Made by a program: the position numbers and the translations under genes. The notes beneath the pieces are model-generated. The model was given only the letters and a program-made list of their open reading frames with translations. It had not been told where the DNA came from and did no database searches. Positions 18,203 through 25,941 of a stretch of 64,000 nucleotides of DNA are shown in pieces (the first letter of the stretch is position 1; each line of letters begins with the position of its first letter). Location: contig OY781919.1 in NCBI GenBank assembly GCA_963677215.1, positions 2,976,001 through 3,040,000 of the forward strand, in the 5' to 3' direction. The DNA is from G963676795 sp963677215. Its GTDB lineage: Bacteria; Desulfobacterota; Desulfuromonadia; Desulfuromonadales; Geopsychrobacteraceae.

Positions 18203-20566
18203 CTAAGGTGATTTAAACACCTCTCTTAACTTTCCAGAAATATCGTTCAATGAAAACGGTTTATGTATGAAGTGCACTCCCTCTTCCAAGACACCGTGAT
18301 GGGCTATAACGTCGGCTGTATAACCTGACATGAAGAGACACCTGAGATCTGGAAAGAGCTGAAGAAGTTCCTTTGCCAGTACTCGGCCGTTCATTTCTGG
18401 CATAACGACATCGGTCATAATAAGATCAATCTCACCCTGATGCTCTACTGCTAATTGGATTGCCTCACTTGGTTTATTTGCTGCCAAAACTCTGTATCCC
18501 AGCATCTCAAGAAGCTGAACATTTACATTCAGTATTTCCGATTCGTCCTCAACCACAAGAATGGTCTCCTTGCCAGGCTCAATCTGTGGCAAATGCTCAC
18601 GGGTTGAAAACTGTTCCTCTTTGCCTATATGTCGTGGCAAATAGATCTGGAACGTTGTGCCTTGACCTAATTCGCTCAATACTTCTATATACCCATCATT
18701 CTGCTTGACGATACCATACACCGTTGCTAGACCAAGTCCGGTTCCCTTGCCCACGCCTTTGGTCGTAAAAAAAGGTTCAAAAATGACATCAAGATCTTGC
18801 TGAGACATCCCAACACCATCGTCTTTCACATTGAGCTGAACGTAGTCTCCAGGGACAAAGTCCTTTCCTTCCCCGTTTTTTAAGGTATCGTATTTTTTAT
18901 TTTGAACCTCGATGGTGATCCTACCAAATCCATCAATGGCATCCCGAGCATTGATACATAGATTTGTAAGGATCTGATCGATCTGGGCAGGATCCATTTT
19001 GACCGGCCATAGTTGGTCATCTGGTATCCAGTCCACCTCGATTTCCTCTCCGACCAGTGGCCTCAGCACCTTGATTGTCCCCCGTATTATCTCATTGAGA
19101 TCCAGTGTTTGGAGGGAAGCGGTCTGCCTACGCGCAAAGGCAAGAAGTTGGCGGACAATGTCTGCGGATTGCCCGGCAGCTTGTTGAATTTGCAGTAGAT
19201 GCCTTTTGAGCGACGGAGAGAGGTCCACTTTTCTCTGCGCGAGTTCGATATGCCCGAGAATAATGCTCAACTTATTGTTGAAGTCATGCGCTATTCCACC
19301 GGCCAGACGGCCCAGGGCTTCGACCTTTTGGGACTGTTGGAGTTGGGCTATCAGTATCGCTTTTTCCTCCTCTTCCCGTTTCTTTTCGGTGATATCCAGA
19401 AGTGTGCCCATCATGAGCATCTCATTTTCACTTTCAGATATCAGCGATCCTGATCCGATGACCCATCGCATTTCGCCATCGTTGGCACGATTGATACGGT
19501 ACTCCTTGAAAAAGGGGCTCCCTTGCCCGATGACGTCCTTCTTTAGGTATTGCTCCATCATCTCTCTGTCTGCAGGATGAACAAGGTCAAGCCATTCTTG
19601 AACGTTTCGGTTGAATTTCGGATCAATGCCGAAGATGGAATCCATAACCTCTGACGACTCCCAGGTACCCCTGACTAAATCTGTCTTAAATGACCCAACC
19701 GAAGCAGCACGCTGTGACTCTTTGAAGAAAAACTCACTTTCTCTTAATGCCTCTTCGACAAGTTTACGTTGAGTGATATCTGTCAGCGAGCCTGCTATTG
19801 CTTTGACTTTACCATTTTCAAGAACCGGTGCTTCGTTGACCTCGACCCAGATGATTCTGCCATTTTTACTTATGCACTCTACTTGATAAGAGGGTTGTCT
19901 CTGACCTGTTTTCAGGGCTCTCTGTGTCGATGCGACAGCTTCCGCATTCAGTGGGTTGTCGGTTATTAGATCGGTCCATTCAAACATTGACTCCTCTGGC
20001 TCAAAATCAAAAAACTGATGACACTGTGGACTGATGTAGGTGAAAACATTGTCTGGCGAGTGAATATAAAAAAGGTTCGTACTGTGCTCTATAATGAGTT
20101 GTAACTTCTGTTCCGTCTCTTTCTGCCTCTCCTCTGCCAATTTACGCGCCGTGATATCCTGAAGATAGCCGGTCCATATAACAAGATCTCCAGCCTTTTC
20201 TGCATTAGGCTTGGAATGGATATGAAGCCATTTCAAATGTCCTGATGGAGTGATAATCCGAACTTCCGTGGTAAAGACTTCTCCTGACTGGTTCGCGACC
20301 AGGTCCTCTTGATGAAAGCGCTTGATATTCTCTGGATGAATTAGCTTCCAGACCAAACTCATGTCCTTCATCAGTTCATCGGGGTCTAATTCGAGAATTT
20401 CACGGCATGGTTTTGGAGCCACGTACAGAAAACGACTTGTGCCATTTGAATCCAGGACCGAGTCATAGAGCATGACTGGAACGGTATTGGCCATTCGTTC
20501 AAGCCTCTCTTGGCTTTTCAAGGCCTCATCTTTAACCAGAGGGGTGTTATGTTTTAACTTTTTCAT
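18203..20566 (-). CDS. Cytoplasmic PAS hybrid histidine kinase
   Basis: The protein is about 787 residues with no transmembrane helix. It has three PAS/PAC units (about 25-130, 140-265 and 275-395), HisKA with GRLAGGIAHDFNNKL (about 430), HATPase (about 525-640, NLCINARDAI, GTGLGLATVYG) and a C-terminal receiver (about 665-780, LIMTDVVMPEMNG). The start is uncertain: ATG 20566 has AGGA directly abutting it, and an in-frame GTG at 20596 lacks a ribosome site. It is convergent with the cheB operon and appears monocistronic. The signal is unknown. Confidence 0.88.
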   Translation of the reverse strand: MKKLKHNTPLVKDEALKSQERLERMANTVPVMLYDSVLDSNGTSRFLYVAPKPCREILELDPDELMKDMSLVWKLIHPENIKRFHQEDLVANQSGEVFTTEVRIITPSGHLKWLHIHSKPNAEKAGDLVIWTGYLQDITARKLAEERQKETEQKLQLIIEHSTNLFYIHSPDNVFTYISPQCHQFFDFEPEESMFEWTDLITDNPLNAEAVASTQRALKTGQRQPSYQVECISKNGRIIWVEVNEAPVLENGKVKAIAGSLTDITQRKLVEEALRESEFFFKESQRAASVGSFKTDLVRGTWESSEVMDSIFGIDPKFNRNVQEWLDLVHPADREMMEQYLKKDVIGQGSPFFKEYRINRANDGEMRWVIGSGSLISESENEMLMMGTLLDITEKKREEEEKAILIAQLQQSQKVEALGRLAGGIAHDFNNKLSIILGHIELAQRKVDLSPSLKRHLLQIQQAAGQSADIVRQLLAFARRQTASLQTLDLNEIIRGTIKVLRPLVGEEIEVDWIPDDQLWPVKMDPAQIDQILTNLCINARDAIDGFGRITIEVQNKKYDTLKNGEGKDFVPGDYVQLNVKDDGVGMSQQDLDVIFEPFFTTKGVGKGTGLGLATVYGIVKQNDGYIEVLSELGQGTTFQIYLPRHIGKEEQFSTREHLPQIEPGKETILVVEDESEILNVNVQLLEMLGYRVLAANKPSEAIQLAVEHQGEIDLIMTDVVMPEMNGRVLAKELLQLFPDLRCLFMSGYTADVIAHHGVLEEGVHFIHKPFSLNDISGKLREVFKSP

Positions 20567-21259
20567 TCCTGAACCGTTTCTTATCAGTCTCCACACGAAT
20601 GGCTGGTTTGGTTTGATGGGGCTTTACAGTTTACAGCGCTGAGTTCAAGTCAGGATATTTTCGAGAAAACACTTAATTGTAAGGGACAACAGACTTTAAC
20701 ATGACTTAATTGTTTTTAGGAAATGTTAATTTTTGAAAAGGTTAGCTGATTCTCCACATCAGTATGTAAGGTATTTGCCGAAATCTCTACCTTTGGCTTG
20801 TCCAATTTTACGGGAGGAGGGGAGGGACTCTTAATGTTTGTCGAACATAACTGCGAATATTTTTTAGTCTGAATCGCCATCGGATTGCTGAATACGTCGT
20901 GATCAGAGCTTATTTTTAAGACTTGCTTCTGATGAGGTTACGGACGGTCATATGTTGGTGATCAGGCAAAAAACGCAGTTCAACCTAGTGCCATATTTAT
21001 ATCTTCTTACCCCCCCCTCTGCAACTTATCTTGCAATCGCAAGAAAAGTTGCAGGTTTTAAAAAAAATCACAAATTCAGTAACATAAGATATTTCCCATC
21101 TATTTATGCAATATTTATTGCAACCCATTAGCTCGTGTCAATATTTTGGCCTTTTGCATTATGTACATGATATCGATTTGTTATGCACCAAAACATTAAT
21201 TGGCACAAATTATGTATTAATACAAATTTCAATTAATTTGATTTTCATGGGGGCGCGTA
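20567..21259. other. Intergenic region, divergent promoters
   Basis: About 690 AT-rich bases separate the PAS kinase from the receiver fragment at 21260. I saw no terminator, riboswitch or repeat that I would defend. A purine-rich tract (GGGAGGAGGGGAGGGA-like, near 20812-20829) and a C-run near 21009-21017 are the only compositional oddities. Confidence 0.4.
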
Positions 21260-21498
21260 TGGGAAAAGTTCTCTATTTTGAATCCAGAGATGACAGATTA
21301 CGTACCATGCTGCAGACGATGAATATGGTGGGTCTGGATATCACGCGGTCAAAATCCGTTGATGAAACTTGTTACTGGCTACAGGCCGATAAATTACGAC
21401 TGATCTCCTTCGATTTGTTGCTGCTGAATGAACTGCCGGCAAAGGATCGTGAACGAGAGATGCTTTTTGGTTTAGCCGACAATTACTCTCGTCAATGA
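21260..21498 (+). pseudogene. Receiver-like N-terminal fragment joined to chemoreceptor sequence
   Basis: From ATG 21260 (alternatives upstream at 21248 and beyond) the frame reads as the first ~70 residues of a receiver-like fold (KVLYFESRDD ... LISFDLLLLNEL). The frame then crosses into sequence whose other frame encodes a chemoreceptor and stops at 21498. The switch is abrupt near 21470. It looks like the 5' end of one gene fused by deletion to the middle of another. Confidence 0.5.
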
Positions 21499-23263
21499 CA
21501 TCATCGAAGTTGGCAATGAAACCCGGATCGCCGCATGGAAATCTCAGGCCGAGAGAAATCCTGAACTGATCCGAAATGCTAACAAGAATTTTGACGTTAT
21601 GAAGAGCAAGTTTGATGATTTGCGTAAAATTACCTATCTGGAAGCTGATCAGCAACGAATCGCAGAAACTGAAAAAGCCGCTTTTGAATACAAAGATGCC
21701 ATGAATTCTTACCTTGATTACTGGTTGCAGAATAGTGATCTGGGCAAGCAGAGAACGGCCCTTGGTGATGTTGTCGTCGCAGAATCTCGTAGCGTAGCTG
21801 TTGCAGGTATGGAAGGAACCATGCGAATCGCCAAGGAAGCCGTCGAGTCGCTGAGTTCAGCGAGCCATACGATGATCACTGGTTTGATTGTTGCCATTAT
21901 TATTGGCTTAACTACGGCATATACCACTACCCGTAGCATTACCAAGCCGCTGCACCGGGCCTTTGCGGTTGTCGGCCAGTACGGCAAGGGCGACACTAGC
22001 GATCAGAACCTGCCTATGGGCGAAAAAGTCAACTGTTCAAGTCTGAATAACTGTGGCCAGAAGGATTGCCCGAGCTATGGTTGCGAAGGACACTGCTGGG
22101 TTGAAACCGGCACCTTCGGTCCGAACCTGGTCTGTGTCAAACTGACCAACGGCACCTTCAGTGATTGCCGTCAGTGCAAGGTCTATAGAGCCAAGGATGA
22201 AATCACCGAACTCGGTTCGGTCCTGGTCGGTATGGCCAAGAGTCTGCAAGGGCGCAGTGAACTGGCAGAAGCGATAGCCCGCGGTGATCTGACCCATGAC
22301 GTGCAGGTTGCTTCTTCGAGCGATCAGCTTGGCAATGCCCTGAAGACAATGCTTGAAGGCTTAAGAGATATGGTCGGTAACATTCAGATTGCCGGTGAAC
22401 AGATTGCAACAGGTTCAGGTCAGGTTTCTGATGCGTCACAGGCACTGTCTCAGGGTGCAACCGAATCAGCAAGTTCTCTGGAGGAGGTCACCGCCTCTAT
22501 GAACCAGATGGCAGGTCAGGTCAGAACCAACGCGGAAAACGCCAGCGCTGCCAACCAGCTGTCGAGTGAATCGAAACTGGCCGCTGAAAAAGGTGACCGG
22601 CAGATGACCGAAATGGTTCAGGCGATGGAAGAGATCAACCTGGCCGGACAAAATATCAGCAAAATCATCAAGGTTATCGACGAAATCGCCTTCCAGACCA
22701 ACCTGCTGGCTCTCAATGCAGCTGTTGAAGCCGCCCGTGCCGGACAGCATGGTAAAGGGTTTGCCGTTGTTGCCGAAGAGGTTCGTAATCTGGCGGCACG
22801 CAGCGCCAAAGCTGCTGAAGAGACGGCCCAGTTGATCGAAGGTTCTGTGTCCCTGACCGACCGAGGATCCCAGATGGCCCAGCAGACCGCGGTTGCTCTT
22901 AAGGAGATCATGCAGGGGACGAACAAAGTCGCCGACCTGCTTGAAGAGATTGCTGCCGCATCGAACGAACAGGCACAAGGCATTAATCAGGTCACTACGG
23001 GGCTGTCTCAGATCGACCAGGTGACACAACAGAACACGGCCAGCGCCGAAGAGAGTGCAGCTGCTGCCGAAGAACTGTCAGGGCAGGCCCTGCAGATGCA
23101 GGAAATGCTCAAGCGATTTGTCTTGAATCGTACCCAGCCACAGGGTGGAACCCGGTCATCAGGATCTATGCAAGGGCAGGACTGGGGGCAATCTCAACCC
23201 AAGATGAGACTTGCCATGAAACAGCAGATTTCGCTTGAGGATGATGAGTTTGGTAAATTTTAA
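21475..23263 (+). pseudogene. Methyl-accepting chemotaxis protein lacking its N-terminus
   Basis: The frame is open from just after a TAG near 21472 to 23263. The first ATG is 21599, giving 554 residues. Present are the C-terminal half of a helical periplasmic domain, one transmembrane helix (about residues 94-112 from ATG 21599), a HAMP-like region interrupted by a Cys-rich insertion (NCSSLNNCGQKDCPSYG ... DCRQCKVY), and a complete signalling domain with the hairpin tip around VAEEVRNLAARSAKAAEET. The first transmembrane helix and the start of the sensor are missing, and the upstream coding sequence belongs to a receiver-like gene, so this is probably a deletion product. If made from ATG 21599 it would lack a membrane-targeting start. 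The kinase-control part is intact and could still act if expressed. Confidence 0.7.
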
Positions 23264-23331
23264 TCTGTAGCGCAGTGTACGAGGTGGCGGTCACTGCGAC
23301 CGCCATCTCGTAATATCAAAAGGATGAAATT

Positions 23332-23901
23332 ATGCTTTACCGAATTTGCAGTCATTGTCATGCAGAGATCGCTCCACCGCAGGAAACCCCAGAGAATAAG
23401 GAACTGATCAGTCACGGAATCTGTCGCTCATGCCTGGAGGAAGTGATGGCAGGCTATGGACAGCCACTTGATGATTTTCTTAATTCGCTTCAACAACCTG
23501 TCTTTGTTGTCGATCAGCAGGCACGAATTGTTACGGCGAATCATGCAGGCAAAGAAATTGTCGGCAAAAACGGAGTCGAGATAACCGGGCGTTTAGGTGG
23601 TGAAGTTTTTCAATGTGCTGAAGCCAGTAAGCCCGGAGGCTGCGGCAATCGACAGTTATGTCGCAGCTGTGTCATTCGAAATTCTGTTATGAGCACGTAC
23701 GATGACGGGATTCCCAGGCGCAAAGTCCCCGCATATCACGAACTTGATCTGGTAACCGGACCTCAGAATTTTAAGTTTCTGATCTCAACAGAAAAAATTG
23801 CGGATACAGTATTTTTACGGATCGATGAGCTGGAACAGATAAGCGAAGCCAGACGAATTAAACAAGTTGAATCTGCCTTGGATGGGACTTGGGAAACTTG
23901 A
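23332..23901 (+). CDS. Cysteine-rich PAS protein with N-terminal zinc-ribbon motif
   Basis: This 189-residue soluble protein starts with CSHCHAE and CRSCLEE, two CxxC pairs likely to hold zinc. A PAS domain follows (about 47-170) with an inserted run of cysteines (FQCAEASKPGGCGNRQLCRSCV). PAS proteins with this cysteine cluster occur in related bacteria; a redox or metal-sensing role is plausible but unproven. No output domain is present. It follows the chemoreceptor remnant by 68 bases and may have been co-transcribed with it. The ATG at 23332 is preceded by AAAGGATGAAATT, a good ribosome site. Confidence 0.75.
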   Translation: MLYRICSHCHAEIAPPQETPENKELISHGICRSCLEEVMAGYGQPLDDFLNSLQQPVFVVDQQARIVTANHAGKEIVGKNGVEITGRLGGEVFQCAEASKPGGCGNRQLCRSCVIRNSVMSTYDDGIPRRKVPAYHELDLVTGPQNFKFLISTEKIADTVFLRIDELEQISEARRIKQVESALDGTWET

Positions 23902-23941
23902 CTCACAACGTTTGTCATGATCTGGGTTTTCCTGAACTCAG

Positions 23942-24001
23942 TTGTTATGACCTATATTGTTATGACCTATATTGTTATGACCTATATTGTTATGACCTAT
24001 A
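23942..24001 (+). repeat. Four perfect tandem copies of a 15-bp unit
   Basis: The unit TTGTTATGACCTATA is repeated four times without a change, with a further partial match just upstream (GTTATGACCTATA-like). It lies between two PAS genes, about 55 bases before the start of the kinase at 24057. Perfect short tandem repeats are prone to copy-number change by slippage, so spacing between promoter and gene could vary between strains. Confidence 0.9.
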
Positions 24002-24056
24002 CTGCAGATAAAAATACAGGATTATTTGCCTTCATCGCTTTCTCAACGGAGTGAGA

Positions 24057-25775
24057 ATGTCAGGATATGCAAAAAAAATATTCAAAAGTGACAATCACCG
24101 GGACCTCCATGGGGTGATTACTGTCAACGAAGAGTGGTTGATACGTCGAATACTTCATTACGCAACTCTATACGATTTCACAAAATACACATCAACACTT
24201 CACGAAGCTTGGAGAGCTTCAATCGAGGGCATTTCTGCTTCGATTCTTGATGCTCTTGAATATTTTGATGATGTTCCTGAGTTTGGCCCGGAAGAAGACT
24301 GGCAGAATGATCCGTGCGGTAAATTTGGCCAAGATGAAGCAGAATTGCACAGAAAGCGCGGTGTTCCCCTCGCAATGTTTCTCGGGCTGATGAAGTATTA
24401 TCGTCAAAGCTACATCGACCTTCTGAAAGAAGAGACATATATAGGCGATCCTGATTGGGCAGAACTTTTTATCAACCGCCTTTTTGATCGCATTGAGATC
24501 AGTTTTTGTCAGAGCTGGAGTGGTATAAGGAAGGAAACCTTAATCGAGGATCTCCAGAAGAAGAATCGCTTGTTGGTTAACGAAAAAAACAAGTTTTTGA
24601 CCTTATTTGAAAGCTATAGCATGCCGTGCTTTTTTGTAGATCAGGCCGGATCGATTGACAGCATGAATCTTGCGGCTGCTAAAGCGTTTGATTACAGCCT
24701 AGCTCCGGGACAGCATTATTATCGTCATAGTAACGATGAAAAAATTCCACCCTGGTTGCAAACGGAGATCGAGGCATTTATGGGTGGCGTTGATGACGAT
24801 CTGACTTTTGAAAAAAAGAGCAGTAGGGGAGATGACTACCTAGTGTATGTCGTACATTTTAAGCGTATGCTTGATGTCAGTAAAAAGTTCTCAGGTGTTG
24901 TTGTTTCACTTGCAGATGTTACCCAAAGAACAAAAGCCAAAATTTTAATTGAAGAGGCACATAAAAATCTTATTATTGCCCAAGATCAGATATTGCAGAG
25001 AGAGAAAATGGCTTCTTTGGGACGATTAGTGGCGGGAATGGCTCACGAAATCAATAATCCGCTCGCCACTATTCTTCAGAGCGTACAAATTGTGGAGCAG
25101 CGTCTGAACCCTTGCTTACCGCGTAATAAAAAAGTCGCTGAAGAAGTGAATATCGAATTAGGTGCATTAGTCGCTTATCTTTCTAAGCAGAATATAACCA
25201 AGCTTCACTTGGCTATCAAAGATGCTGGTTGCAAAACCGCTTCTATTGTTAAAAGGCTACTTGAATTCAGGAACCAGGATACTCAACCACCTGCATTGAC
25301 CGATCCATGCGAGGTTGCTGAACGAGCAGTCGTTTCGTTCAAAAATGATATGAATTTTAGACAGGAAACAAGATTTTTGTCGATTGACATTGTGAAGAAT
25401 TTCGAAGAGAAAATACCCCGGATATTTTGCAACCACTTTCAACTTCATCAGGCCCTACTCAGCATCATGAATAATGCTGTTGAAGCAATGTCTGATATTC
25501 GTTCTGGCAATTCCACTGCATGTTGCATCTGGCTTCGAGTTGCCCAAGAGAATAACAATGTCCTCATAGAAATCAAAGACAACGGTCCCGGGATGCCTGA
25601 ACATGTTCAAAAAAATATTTTTGAACCTTTCTTCACAACCAAAGAAACTGGCTCTGGGATCGGGCTTGGTTTGAGTATGGTTTATAAATTTGTCGAGACG
25701 TCTCACGGAACTATTGACATGAAAAGTTCACCTGGTCAAGGTTGCCGAGTCATTATGATGTTCCCTGCGTCCTGA
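24057..25775 (+). CDS. PAS sensor histidine kinase with helical N-terminal domain
   Basis: The product is 572 residues. An N-terminal mostly helical domain (about 20-165, with VPLAMFLGLMKYYRQSY) is of a type seen on stress and redox kinases of related bacteria. A coiled coil, a PAS domain (about 185-300), HisKA with GRLVAGMAHEINNPL (about 330), an insert of about 40 residues, and HATPase (about 435-570, NNAVEAM, DNGPGM, GIGLGLSMVY) follow. There is no receiver, so it needs a separate partner. GGAG five bases before ATG 24057 favours it over the GTG at 24051. It has no transmembrane segment. Confidence 0.9.
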   Translation: MSGYAKKIFKSDNHRDLHGVITVNEEWLIRRILHYATLYDFTKYTSTLHEAWRASIEGISASILDALEYFDDVPEFGPEEDWQNDPCGKFGQDEAELHRKRGVPLAMFLGLMKYYRQSYIDLLKEETYIGDPDWAELFINRLFDRIEISFCQSWSGIRKETLIEDLQKKNRLLVNEKNKFLTLFESYSMPCFFVDQAGSIDSMNLAAAKAFDYSLAPGQHYYRHSNDEKIPPWLQTEIEAFMGGVDDDLTFEKKSSRGDDYLVYVVHFKRMLDVSKKFSGVVVSLADVTQRTKAKILIEEAHKNLIIAQDQILQREKMASLGRLVAGMAHEINNPLATILQSVQIVEQRLNPCLPRNKKVAEEVNIELGALVAYLSKQNITKLHLAIKDAGCKTASIVKRLLEFRNQDTQPPALTDPCEVAERAVVSFKNDMNFRQETRFLSIDIVKNFEEKIPRIFCNHFQLHQALLSIMNNAVEAMSDIRSGNSTACCIWLRVAQENNNVLIEIKDNGPGMPEHVQKNIFEPFFTTKETGSGIGLGLSMVYKFVETSHGTIDMKSSPGQGCRVIMMFPAS

Positions 25776-25941
25776 CTGTCAGTCGATTTCTCAAAATGAA
25801 GTTTCTTCGGTACTGATTAACCTTATTTTCGGACATATCTCCCTTAGCAAATTTATCCGTCGTAGTTTTTTTAATTGCAGGTGGAGGACGTCGTGAACTA
25901 TTTCCAGTCGGGAAAATAACTATCTTAATTTGATAAAAAAA

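Noticed and set aside
21100..21260. Upstream extension of the receiver fragment from 21106
   Set aside because: The added codons are AT-rich and encode no part of a receiver fold; ATG 21260 matches the expected domain start.
23942..24001. Short regular repeats resembling a CRISPR array
   Set aside because: The 15-bp units are directly abutting with no spacers, and no cas gene is nearby.
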